From NCBI GenBank assembly GCA_007693745.1, contig REDA01000072.1, positions 1 to 40,855 of the forward strand: DNA of 40,855 nt, written 5' to 3'. The first letter of the stretch is position 1. Each line of letters begins with the position of its first letter. Shown here piece by piece: positions 15,820 through 24,129 of the stretch. Both the position numbers and the translations under genes were made by a program. Below the pieces are notes generated by a model. The model saw only the letters and a list, made by a program, of their open reading frames with translations. It ran no database searches and had not been told where the DNA came from. The stretch comes from Balneolaceae bacterium (GTDB lineage Bacteria > Bacteroidota > Rhodothermia > Balneolales > Balneolaceae).

Positions 15820-17559
15820 TTATGCTTGTTCTGTTTCAGTTCTCTTGGCACTCACTTCTTCATGATGATGGTGCCCGTTATGGGAGTTAGCGATGCCAAG
15901 CTGAAATTCTGACATCGGTTTGTGATAATCGTAGGGTCCGTTGACGATCACAGGTGTGTGCTCGAAATTGTGCAGAGGTGCGGGGGAGGTAGTCTGCCAC
16001 TCAAGTGCACGGCTGCCCCAGGGGTTAGCTTTCGCTCGTTCACCTTTCAGGAGAGAGTGAAGCAGGTAGCCAAACATCAGGACAAATGCGACCCCCATGA
16101 TATATGCTCCCAGCGTTGAAAACTGGTGAAATGGCTGGAACTGGTCGATATAATTGAAGTACCGGCGAGGCATGCCCTGAGATCCCATCACAAACTGCGG
16201 GAGGAAGGTCATGTTGAAGCCAACAAACAGGAGTGCAGCCGAAATACGAGCCCAGAACTCGCTGTACATTTTGCCGAACATTTTCGGCCACCAGTAGTGA
16301 AGGCCGGCGAGGAATGCCATTACCATTCCACCCATCATCACATAGTGAAAGTGTGCAACCACATAGTAGGTGTCGTGAAGATGGATATCGACAGAGAGGG
16401 CACCGAGCATAATTCCTGTAAAACCACCAATGGTAAAAAGGAACAGGAATACCATGGCGTAGATCATGGGGGTTTTCATATCGATGGAACCCTTGTACAT
16501 CGTTGCCAGCCAGTTGAAGATTTTGATGCCGGTTGGGATACCCACGAGAAATGTCAGAAATGAGAACACCATGTTGGCCAGAGAAGACTGTCCTGCCGTG
16601 AACATATGGTGACCCCAAACCAGGAATCCAATAAATGCGATCGCAAGGGATGAGAGGGCAATTGCCCAGTATCCAAAAATGGTTTTTCTTGAAAATGAAG
16701 AGATCACTTCAGAAATGATGCCAAATCCGGGTACGATCATGATGTAAACAGCCGGATGTGAATAAAACCAGAAGAAATGCTGATATAGTACAGGATCGCC
16801 TCCCATTGCCGGGTCAAAAATACCAATTCCCAGAAGTCTCTCCATGGTCAGGAGAAGGAGAGTGATGGCCAGCACGGGTGTTGCCAGAATCTGGATGATG
16901 CTGGTTGCGTAGAGTCCCCACAAATTCAGTGGAAGCTTACTCCATGTAATACCGGGTGACCGCATTTTGTGGATGGTTACCATAAAATTGATTCCGGTAA
17001 GAATGGATGAGAATCCAAGGATAAAAATCCCGAATGTCATCGCCATTACATTTCCACCGGTAGTTGCACTGTAGGGAGTGTAGAATGTCCAACCGGTATC
17101 AACTCCGCCGGAGGCGATTGCGTAAAATGTAAAGAGTGCCCCGATTACATAGATGTAAAAACTTGCGAGGTTTAGCCGGGGAAATGCGACGTCCTTGGCA
17201 CCCAGCTGCAGCGGCAACACGAAATTTCCGAGAACAGCGGGGACGGAAGGGACAAGAAAGAAGAAGATCATAATTGCGCCGTGCAGCGTAAAGACCTGAT
17301 TGTACACGTCTGCATCCATAAAAGACCGGGCAGGTGTAAGCAGCTCTGTACGAAGCAGTAGTGCAAGGACACCGGCAATGAAAAAGAAGAAAGCGATGGA
17401 TGCAAGGTACATCAAACCGATCTTCTTGTGATCGACTGTGGTTAGCCAGGCCCAGAGGCCTTTTTCCTCATTGAGGTAGTGCTTCTCCGGAAACTCTTCC
17501 GGCACGAAACGCCTGACCTGGATACGTTTTCTGTTCTTTATTTCTTCGTTCGTAGCCAT
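15820..17559 (-). CDS. coxA: Cytochrome c oxidase subunit I, type A2 haem-copper oxidase
   Basis: This is the catalytic, proton-pumping subunit, 579 residues with about twelve helices. All metal ligands are visible: His93 (TLHGAIM) and His405 for the low-spin haem a, His403 (VVAHFHY) for haem a3, and His268, His317 and His318 (YSHPAVY, VWGHHMF) for CuB, with the cross-linking Tyr272. The D-channel glutamate of mitochondrial-type enzymes (HPEVY) is absent; instead Tyr266-Ser267 precede the histidine (YSHPAVY), the signature of type A2 oxidases such as that of Rhodothermus marinus. The C-terminus is His-rich (HNGHHHHEE). It follows coxB by 5 bases. Subunit I of a caa3 enzyme is the clear reading. 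Confidence 0.98.
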   Translation of the reverse strand: MATNEEIKNRKRIQVRRFVPEEFPEKHYLNEEKGLWAWLTTVDHKKIGLMYLASIAFFFFIAGVLALLLRTELLTPARSFMDADVYNQVFTLHGAIMIFFFLVPSVPAVLGNFVLPLQLGAKDVAFPRLNLASFYIYVIGALFTFYAIASGGVDTGWTFYTPYSATTGGNVMAMTFGIFILGFSSILTGINFMVTIHKMRSPGITWSKLPLNLWGLYATSIIQILATPVLAITLLLLTMERLLGIGIFDPAMGGDPVLYQHFFWFYSHPAVYIMIVPGFGIISEVISSFSRKTIFGYWAIALSSLAIAFIGFLVWGHHMFTAGQSSLANMVFSFLTFLVGIPTGIKIFNWLATMYKGSIDMKTPMIYAMVFLFLFTIGGFTGIMLGALSVDIHLHDTYYVVAHFHYVMMGGMVMAFLAGLHYWWPKMFGKMYSEFWARISAALLFVGFNMTFLPQFVMGSQGMPRRYFNYIDQFQPFHQFSTLGAYIMGVAFVLMFGYLLHSLLKGERAKANPWGSRALEWQTTSPAPLHNFEHTPVIVNGPYDYHKPMSEFQLGIANSHNGHHHHEEVSAKRTETEQA

Positions 17560-17564
17560 TTAGA

Positions 17565-18506
17565 TTACTGTAGGGTTCTTAAGTAAGCGATAATTGCGTC
17601 AATTTGCCGGTCGTTGAGAGTGCCGGTGTAGGATGGCATGACAGGCAGGTAACCTTCAACGATTTTCACATTGGGATCGAGGATACTTTCTCTGATATAG
17701 TTTTCATCTGCGATAATTCGTTCACCGTTATCCATTACTCTTTCAGAGCCGAACAGTCCCAGAAATGTAGGACCCTGAAGGCGGGAACCATCTGAAGAGT
17801 GACAAGTCTGGCAGGCATTACGGCTTACAAGCTCTGCGCCGAGTTCAATTGGATCCATATCGAGATCCGCGGCGCCGGCGGTGAGGAGCCATGTTTCAAA
17901 ATCCTCCTGTTCATGTACATAGGCGGTGGCAAGCATATTTGAATGCGCGGTTCCGCAATATTCTGTACAGAAGATAACCGACTCGCCTGTCTCCGTAGCT
18001 TCAAACCAGAGAGAGGTATATCGGTTAGGAAGAACGTCCATTTTAACCCTGAAGTCGGGTATGTAGAAAGAATGCAGTACATCATCGGAACTCATGACCA
18101 GTCTTACCGGTCTGTTTACAGGTACATGCAACTCATTTACACTCACATATCCATTTTCATAGTGAAACTCCCAGAGCCAGCTTTTACCTACAACACGTAC
18201 TTCATAGGCGTCGTCAGGGACTGTTGTAAGGTTCACGTAACCCCTTAGTCCCCAGCCGAATACGATCATAACCAGGATGAGGGGAATTACAGACCAGCTG
18301 ATTTCGAGAGCACTGTTGTGAGTGATCACGGGTGTGACATCATTTTCAGATCTTCTTCGGTATTTCCATGAGAAATAGATGATGGCAATGGTGATGCCGA
18401 TCAGAAGAATAATGCTGGTTGTCGTGATAAAATGGAATAATGCATCTGTACCCTCAGCAACTGTGCTTTTTTGAGGGGGGAGCATAAATTCACTCAATCT
18501 GTTCAT
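17565..18506 (-). CDS. coxB: Cytochrome c oxidase subunit II with fused cytochrome c domain (caa3 type)
   Basis: The 313-residue subunit has two N-terminal membrane helices (about 25-47 and 70-90), a periplasmic cupredoxin domain and a C-terminal cytochrome c domain. CuA ligands are His145, Cys180, Cys184, His188 and Met191 (CTEYCGTAHSNM), with Glu182 between the cysteines. The haem c site is CQTCH at 232-236, and the likely axial Met lies in GYLPVMPSY. This fusion defines caa3 oxidases, which take electrons directly from a cytochrome or from Complex III. Its ATG overlaps the sco stop codon in ATGA, so translation is coupled. The cytochrome domain closely resembles the second haem domain of ActE in the same operon. 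Confidence 0.97.
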   Translation of the reverse strand: MNRLSEFMLPPQKSTVAEGTDALFHFITTTSIILLIGITIAIIYFSWKYRRRSENDVTPVITHNSALEISWSVIPLILVMIVFGWGLRGYVNLTTVPDDAYEVRVVGKSWLWEFHYENGYVSVNELHVPVNRPVRLVMSSDDVLHSFYIPDFRVKMDVLPNRYTSLWFEATETGESVIFCTEYCGTAHSNMLATAYVHEQEDFETWLLTAGAADLDMDPIELGAELVSRNACQTCHSSDGSRLQGPTFLGLFGSERVMDNGERIIADENYIRESILDPNVKIVEGYLPVMPSYTGTLNDRQIDAIIAYLRTLQ

Positions 18507-19339
18507 TTGCTGTTTAAATCAAATTTGGGTGATGGTGAGGATCTTTTTTCGCGCCTCCAAAAAACGCTCAGGAATATACCGAGAAAAATAACTGTTGCCA
18601 AACCGCCAAGCTTCATAATATTCATCGCTACAGGCACATAACTTTGAGAGGAGGGATCGTAGGTAAAACAGTAAAAAAGTACTCTGTCGAGTGTATTTCC
18701 TATGGTTCCATCTGCGGCTTCGAAGAGTGCATTTCTCAGATCAAATTCTCTGAAAGCTGCGCCATAGAGGTATCTGGTTACAACTCCTTCCGGACTCAAC
18801 ATCATGATACTGGCAAGATGAAGATATTCACCGGTCAGTTCGTCGTACTTGTAACGGAAGCCTACAGCGTTCGTTACAGCTTCTATTGATTCTCTGCTTC
18901 CGGTAAGAAAATGCCACCCATTTTCAGCTCCGGGCCTGTCCAGATCCGATAAATACCGCTGTTTTGATCTGGCTGCCATTTCGGGTGTCTCTGCAGGATC
19001 GATGCTGAAAGAGATGATTGTGTAATCCTTACCGGGACTCCATACCAGGTCGTTTACAACGTTGAAAACAGCATCGAGAACCAGTCCGCACAGCACGGGA
19101 CAGTCGTAATAGAGTGGGTTGAGCAATACAGGTTTTCCACTTTCGAAGAGGTCACCCAGGCGCACGGTTTCACCATAGGAGTTTTTGAAGAAGATGTCGT
19201 GGGGAACAGTGTTCCCCAGTTGTTCATCCACTCCAATTTCATCCAGTATGGCCGGTCTTCCCTGGTTCAGCTGTGCGCTGACAGTTTCGAAAGTGAAAAA
19301 CAGTGTTGCAACTAAAAACAACAGCTGTTTTTTATTCAT
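18503..19339 (-). CDS. sco: SCO1/SenC-family copper chaperone for CuA assembly
   Basis: The SCO family delivers copper or reducing power to the CuA centre of CoxB. The 278-residue protein has a signal peptide (1-22), a thioredoxin-like domain with the copper motif C80-P-V-L-C84 (YYDCPVLCG) and the third ligand His174 (EYLHLASIM). A C-terminal membrane helix (about 236-258, KLGGLATVIFLGIFLSVFW) ends in a basic tail. This C-terminal anchor differs from the more usual N-terminal anchor but occurs in SCO proteins of ACIII operons. Its position directly before coxB, with a 4-base overlap, matches the role. Confidence 0.95.
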   Translation of the reverse strand: MNKKQLLFLVATLFFTFETVSAQLNQGRPAILDEIGVDEQLGNTVPHDIFFKNSYGETVRLGDLFESGKPVLLNPLYYDCPVLCGLVLDAVFNVVNDLVWSPGKDYTIISFSIDPAETPEMAARSKQRYLSDLDRPGAENGWHFLTGSRESIEAVTNAVGFRYKYDELTGEYLHLASIMMLSPEGVVTRYLYGAAFREFDLRNALFEAADGTIGNTLDRVLFYCFTYDPSSQSYVPVAMNIMKLGGLATVIFLGIFLSVFWRREKRSSPSPKFDLNSK

Positions 19340-19354
19340 AACGGGGTTAATTTA

Positions 19355-19843
19355 CTACTCAGATACAATCAAAGTGATTGCACTGTCAATTGGTATTCGG
19401 TAAATCCCTTCATCGGGATCCACTACACCGAATGAGTTCAGTCTCTGCAGGTCATTTCTCTGCAATTCCCGAATGTCGAAATAGATACTCTGTTCAGAAC
19501 TGGTTTGAAGCGATGCTGTCCGTGTATATTCATGCATAAACATAACGGCGACAATAAATATGATGATCGCACCCGTACCAAAGAGTGACCAGAAAGTCAA
19601 TTTGTTGTAATTGAGACGGTCATGAGTAGCACCAAATTCAACAGAGTCGGCAAACTCTTCAGACACATCCAGTGAAAACGTTTCAACGGATTCGGACTTG
19701 CTTTCTTGTATCCACCTGCGAATTTCTTCTGCTGGAACCTGATAATTTTCAGCTATTTTCCGGATCTCGGGATCACCGCCGGAGAGAGCCTTTTCTACGA
19801 TTTCGGCTTTTTCTCTATCCGTGAAATTTTTAGAGGTACTCAT
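19355..19843 (-). CDS. HTH-membrane protein of unknown role within the respiratory operon
   Basis: A 162-residue protein built in three parts. Residues 1-50 resemble the helix-turn-helix of IS3/IS911-type OrfA transposase proteins (FTDREKAEIVEKALSGG, then AENYQVPAEEIRRWIQ). An acidic linker (51-80) follows. Residues 83-103 form one membrane helix. The remaining 58 residues, predicted periplasmic, contain DLQRLNSFGVVDPDEGIYR and end with IPIDSAITLIV. I recall the N-S-x-G-x-V-D and I-P-I-D-x-A motif from small membrane proteins beside oxidase and SCO genes in other phyla. The gene is 20 bases after actF and 15 before sco, so it belongs to the operon. It is not a transposase: there is no catalytic partner and no terminal repeats. 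It could be an assembly factor or a membrane-tethered regulator; neither is shown. Confidence 0.8.
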   Translation of the reverse strand: MSTSKNFTDREKAEIVEKALSGGDPEIRKIAENYQVPAEEIRRWIQESKSESVETFSLDVSEEFADSVEFGATHDRLNYNKLTFWSLFGTGAIIIFIVAVMFMHEYTRTASLQTSSEQSIYFDIRELQRNDLQRLNSFGVVDPDEGIYRIPIDSAITLIVSE

Positions 19844-19863
19844 GATTCGTTGAGATTACAGGA

Positions 19864-21063
19864 TTATTGATGATAGTGTTTGCTCAGCGATTCAGCAAGC
19901 TGCGGATCATTAACTGGTACCAGATTGTTCTTCTTGAGTTGTTGAAAGAACAGACCCATAAATACACCGCCAAGGCCAACGAAAGTAGCAAGATCAAGCC
20001 AGCTGAGGGAGATCCCGCTGTGACTTAAAACCGGCATCACAATCCAGTGCAGTTCGACAATATGCATGACGATAACGAGGACAGAAACACCGATCAGCAG
20101 ATTGTTATTGTGTTTGAGGTCTCTGTTCAAAAGCACGATAAACGGAAGCACGAAGCGGCCAATCAGAATTGCATAGGTTACGAAAGACCAGCTTCCCTCG
20201 AGCCTGTGATAGAACCAGAGAGTTTCCTCAGGAATATTTGCGTAGTAGATCAGCAGGAACTGACTGAATGCGATATAGGCATAAAAGACTGAGAATCCGA
20301 AGAACCAGGCACCCAGATCGTAAATATGGGCTTTGCCGATCGTATTTTTCAGGATTCCGTTTTTATGCATCCAGAATACCATCAGTATGATGATGGGGAA
20401 GAGCACCTGGAAACTCATTGCAAAAAAGTAAACTCCGAACATGGTGGAAAACCAGTGGGCATCGAGTGACATCAGCCAGTCGAAGCTTGCAAATGCAACC
20501 GTAAGGGAAAAAATGAGAATACCGGGGGCACTGATTTTCCGCAGTGCCTGAACAAGTCCCCAGTTGTTTGTGTTATCCATTTCGATGGATATTTTATGGA
20601 GGCGGTATCCCATGTAGCCCCACACTGCAAAGTAAAAGATCTGCCGTATGATAAAAAAAGGTTCATTGAGATAGGGTACTTTACCGAGCATGATTGGGTC
20701 GTTAGCTACATAGGCGGTGTTGGTCCATGAGTAGAGAGTACTCATGCCCAGCAGTACCGGAATAACAAAAATGGACCAGATCCACAGATTTGATGAAAAT
20801 GATTCCGGGATACGCCGGATCACGGTACCCCATGATGATTTGGTGATATGATGGATCATCACAAGGATAAGGGAAGCCAGAGCGATACTTGTAAAAAAAG
20901 TGAAGCTTGTCAGGTATGAGAAAAAGAACTGTTCACTATTCAGGAAGTATCCTGCGAGGCTGGCGATGAGGCCTACGGCGCCAAAACCGTAGAATGTCTT
21001 CACCAGGTTTAGATTGTCGGGAAATTGGACAGAATCGGTAAGTTTGGAACTTGTTGAAGCCAT
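19864..21063 (-). CDS. actF: Alternative Complex III subunit ActF (NrfD-like membrane subunit)
   Basis: This is a 399-residue polytopic protein with about ten predicted helices, the second quinone-type membrane subunit of ACIII and a paralogue of ActC. Recognisable segments include SFDWLMSLDAHWFSTMFGVY (188-207) and FYAYIAFSQFLLIYYANIPE (about 256-275), both typical of ActF. Family knowledge suggests it does not hold a quinone but shapes a proton pathway. It begins 24 bases after actE. Confidence 0.95.
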   Translation of the reverse strand: MASTSSKLTDSVQFPDNLNLVKTFYGFGAVGLIASLAGYFLNSEQFFFSYLTSFTFFTSIALASLILVMIHHITKSSWGTVIRRIPESFSSNLWIWSIFVIPVLLGMSTLYSWTNTAYVANDPIMLGKVPYLNEPFFIIRQIFYFAVWGYMGYRLHKISIEMDNTNNWGLVQALRKISAPGILIFSLTVAFASFDWLMSLDAHWFSTMFGVYFFAMSFQVLFPIIILMVFWMHKNGILKNTIGKAHIYDLGAWFFGFSVFYAYIAFSQFLLIYYANIPEETLWFYHRLEGSWSFVTYAILIGRFVLPFIVLLNRDLKHNNNLLIGVSVLVIVMHIVELHWIVMPVLSHSGISLSWLDLATFVGLGGVFMGLFFQQLKKNNLVPVNDPQLAESLSKHYHQ

Positions 21064-21087
21064 GTAATTACAGTTTTTTATCTCAGA

Positions 21088-22071
21088 TTATTCTTCAGAA
21101 AGTGATCGGATAAATTCGACAAGTGAAAGCAGTTCGCTTTCTGAGAGATGGGTGTAGGCAACCATTACATTATCATATCCCTCCACAATCAGAACTTCCG
21201 GATAGATAATAGATTCCACGAGGTATTCCTCATCAGCAACCCCGCTTGTTCCATCCGTAAACTGTCTCTCAGCCATGTAAAGGTTCAGGAATGAGGGGCC
21301 GACACCGGCTCTTCCATCCACAGAGTGGCATGCCTGACAGGCATTCTGAACATAGAGGCGTTCACCTCTTGCAACGCTGATATCATCGTCACCCACAACA
21401 ACTCTTGAAGCGGCGAGGGCTTCGAGTCTTTCCTGTTCTGCAAAGAATTCATTTCTCAGCTCAGCAAGATTAATATCAAACTGATCCATTTCTGTTTCAG
21501 GAACAAACTGGCTGCGCTGCAACGCGCGAATGTAAGCAACAATCGCCCAGCGATCTTCAACGTTGATCTGGGTAGCATAGGAGGGCATGGTTCTGATGCC
21601 GTTTGCAATGGCTGAGTAGAATTCTCCGTCGGGCATTTCCCTGCTTGCCTCCCGGTGGAATGTCGGAGCGGGAACGTACCCATACTGACCGGTCATAATG
21701 ATACCCTGGCCGTCTCCGGTTCCTCCATGACACATCTGGCAGAAGATATCGTAGCGATCCTTGCCGCGGTAGAGAAAGTCACGTGTCAGGTCGAACGGAA
21801 TTTCAGTAACAAAATCGCCCTGTTCGTCGAGTCCCTCAAAGAGGGCAGTGTCGTGACGCAGTAAACCTCTGGCAACGGTTCCCTCGACCGGCAAGCGCAT
21901 GGCCATTCCATCTTCAAAGAAAGGGTTTTCCTGCTGGGCATTGAAGCGTTCCTGGAAGTTCATATTGAAGTGGGTGCGGACCGGCGGTTTGTCCGTAGTT
22001 TGTCCCCGGCAGGAAAAAAGTGCCATGGAGACGAGCAGTAAAGCACTTAAATGTGTGAGAGCCAATTTCAT
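21088..22071 (-). CDS. actE: Alternative Complex III cytochrome c subunit ActE with an extra cytochrome c domain
   Basis: A lipoprotein (signal to Cys21, LFSC) of 327 residues with two haem c sites. The first, CQMCH at 111-115 with the likely axial Met162 in TMPSY, is the standard ActE domain. The second, CQACH at 245-249, with GPSFLNLYMAERQF and GYDNVMVAY, is an added domain after an acidic coiled segment (190-225). Textbook ActE is monohaem and about 200 residues long, so this is a fusion. The second domain resembles the CoxB cytochrome domain encoded downstream (shared features are NACQ.CHS.DG, GP.FL.L, I.P.V.IVEGY and a final I.SL/L..L). It probably carries electrons from the pentahaem ActA towards the oxidase. 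Confidence 0.95.
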   Translation of the reverse strand: MKLALTHLSALLLVSMALFSCRGQTTDKPPVRTHFNMNFQERFNAQQENPFFEDGMAMRLPVEGTVARGLLRHDTALFEGLDEQGDFVTEIPFDLTRDFLYRGKDRYDIFCQMCHGGTGDGQGIIMTGQYGYVPAPTFHREASREMPDGEFYSAIANGIRTMPSYATQINVEDRWAIVAYIRALQRSQFVPETEMDQFDINLAELRNEFFAEQERLEALAASRVVVGDDDISVARGERLYVQNACQACHSVDGRAGVGPSFLNLYMAERQFTDGTSGVADEEYLVESIIYPEVLIVEGYDNVMVAYTHLSESELLSLVEFIRSLSEE

Positions 22072-22109
22072 AATAATGATTCAGTATGTGGTAATCTGGT
22101 TAAATAGGT

Positions 22110-22661
22110 TTACTCATCAAAAATCAGTTCGATATTTTCAGCGCCTGCTTCCCTGAGCAGTTTCTGTACCTTTTCCTGTTCAAATTGAGGGTCTTCCGAT
22201 TCGATGCAGACAAAATAACCGTCGTCTGTTGCCTTCTTGAAATTATCGGAATTAAACAGCGGATGGTTGAGTCTGGGAAGACCGTTCAGGAAGAACATTC
22301 CGAAAACGGCTCCGAAAGCAGAGAGCAAAACAGTCAGCTCAAATATAACAGGAATCCAGGCAGGGATGTTTACAAGTGATTTTCCACTGATATTCAGGGG
22401 ATAATCGGCAACCATCATGAAATAGATCATTGCAAATGCCCCGGCAAACCCAAGCAGTCCGTGGCTGAAGACGATCCATCCAAGCTTGGATTTTTTCAGT
22501 TTCATGGCTTTGTCCATTCCGTGAATTGGAAAAGGGCTGAATGTGTCGAATTTCTGGTAACCTTTAGCGATGATGAGTCTGGCTGCATCCGTAAGCTCTT
22601 TCGGATTTCTGAACTCGGCCAGAACACCGTAAAGTTTAGTATCTGAATCAGTAGATTTCAT
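22110..22661 (-). CDS. actD: Alternative Complex III subunit ActD (DUF3341)
   Basis: This is a 183-residue protein of the DUF3341 family. The N-terminal cytoplasmic part has the diagnostic SPFPIHGMDKAM motif (41-52). Two membrane helices follow (about 64-84 and 100-125), then a cytoplasmic C-terminal part that ends in EAGAENIELI-type sequence. ActD braces the two large membrane subunits and holds no cofactor. It starts 11 bases after actC. Confidence 0.95.
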   Translation of the reverse strand: MKSTDSDTKLYGVLAEFRNPKELTDAARLIIAKGYQKFDTFSPFPIHGMDKAMKLKKSKLGWIVFSHGLLGFAGAFAMIYFMMVADYPLNISGKSLVNIPAWIPVIFELTVLLSAFGAVFGMFFLNGLPRLNHPLFNSDNFKKATDDGYFVCIESEDPQFEQEKVQKLLREAGAENIELIFDE

Positions 22662-22672
22662 GAGCTAACTCT

Positions 22673-24100
22673 TTAAGAGGTTTTGGTGTAGGGCTGAGGT
22701 ACTTCAACTTTTGGAGGTACAAACTCGCCTTTATCATTATAATTATGCGGATCCGCCTGTGGCATAACCCCTTTCAGCTCGGCAACTGCGATCATAGGAA
22801 GAAACCGCAGGAAGAGCAGGAAGAATGTAAAAAACAGGCCGAATGTTCCAATGTAGGTTGCCACGTCCCAGAAAGTGGGGGAGTAGTATCCCCAGGAAGA
22901 GGGGAGGTAATCGGTGGAGAGAGAGGTGACTGCGATAACAAATCTCTCAAACCACATACCGATGTTCACTACGATGGATATTATAAAGGTAAATGCCACG
23001 TTTCTTCTGAGCTTCTTGGACCAGAAAAACTGAGGAGAAAGAACGTTGCATGCAATCATAATCCAGTAGGCCCAGGCGTAAGGACCGGTAGCGCGAAGAA
23101 TGAAAATGGCTTTTTCATACTCTACCTGACCGTACCAGGCGATAAAAAATTCCATAGCATAGGCAAAGCCAACCATGGAGCCTGTAACAAGAATAATGAT
23201 ATTCATTTTCTCAATATGGTCATCTGTCATGATATCCTGGAGCCCGTAGATTTTCCGGACAATGATCATCAGGGTAAGCACCATTGCAAATCCTGAAAAC
23301 ACAGCTCCTGCCACAAAATAGGGAGGGAAAATGGTAGTGTGCCATCCCGGAATGATAGATACGGCAAAGTCGAACGAAACAATTGTATGTACAGAGAGCA
23401 CCAGCGGTGTTGCCAGTCCGGCGAGAATCATGTACGATTTTTCATAGTTCCACCAGTGGCGGTTACTCCCTCTCCAGCCGAGTGCAAATGTACCATAAAT
23501 CAGCTTTCCGTATTTACTCTTGATGCGATCTCTGATTGTTGCCAGATCAGGCACCAGTCCAACATACCAAAACAGGAAAGAGACAGTGAAATAAGTTGAG
23601 ACGGCAAACACATCCCATAACAGCGGGCTGTTGAAGTTTGGCCACATGGCCATGGAATTGGGGAGCGGAAACACCCAGTAGATCACCCAGATACGCCCCA
23701 CATGTATTGCGGGAAAGATACCGGCGCACATAACAGCAAAGATGGTCATGGCCTCTGCAAAACGGTTGATAGCCGTACGCCAACCCTGCCGGAACAGGAA
23801 CAGAATCGCAGAAATCAGTGTTCCGGCGTGTCCGATACCGACCCACCAGACAAAGTTGATAATAGCCCAACCCCATCCAACGGGCTGATTCAGGCCCCAT
23901 ATTCCGGTACCCTCCCAGAAAAGCCAGGCTATGGATACAAGCAGCAGCAGCAGTAACAGGTTGGAGATCCCAAAGGCGATGTACCAGCCCGTGGGTGTAG
24001 GCCTGATATTGATATCCGTCACCATGGCCGTGATATCCTTAAAGCTGTGATTCCCTTTCACAAGTGCGGGTTCGGGAACGTATTCGTACGTTTTACTCAT
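22673..24100 (-). CDS. actC: Alternative Complex III quinol-oxidising subunit ActC (NrfD family)
   Basis: This is a 475-residue NrfD-family membrane protein with about ten helices that binds the quinol on the periplasmic side and passes electrons to the Fe-S chain of ActB. Typical segments are [20 protein letters not shown] (76-95), containing the conserved His, then [10 protein letters not shown] (about 129-138), [15 protein letters not shown] and [15 protein letters not shown]. The C-terminal tail is hydrophilic. It follows actB by 29 bases. Confidence 0.97.
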   Translation of the reverse strand: MSKTYEYVPEPALVKGNHSFKDITAMVTDINIRPTPTGWYIAFGISNLLLLLLLVSIAWLFWEGTGIWGLNQPVGWGWAIINFVWWVGIGHAGTLISAILFLFRQGWRTAINRFAEAMTIFAVMCAGIFPAIHVGRIWVIYWVFPLPNSMAMWPNFNSPLLWDVFAVSTYFTVSFLFWYVGLVPDLATIRDRIKSKYGKLIYGTFALGWRGSNRHWWNYEKSYMILAGLATPLVLSVHTIVSFDFAVSIIPGWHTTIFPPYFVAGAVFSGFAMVLTLMIIVRKIYGLQDIMTDDHIEKMNIIILVTGSMVGFAYAMEFFIAWYGQVEYEKAIFILRATGPYAWAYWIMIACNVLSPQFFWSKKLRRNVAFTFIISIVVNIGMWFERFVIAVTSLSTDYLPSSWGYYSPTFWDVATYIGTFGLFFTFFLLFLRFLPMIAVAELKGVMPQADPHNYNDKGEFVPPKVEVPQPYTKTS

Positions 24101-24129
24101 GTTCAGTCGGTTGCGATAACGATTGTGAA

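Noticed and set aside
19355-19843. Annotation of the HTH-membrane gene as an insertion-sequence transposase
   Set aside because: Only a helix-turn-helix resembles OrfA; there is no catalytic gene, no inverted repeats, and operon spacing is preserved.
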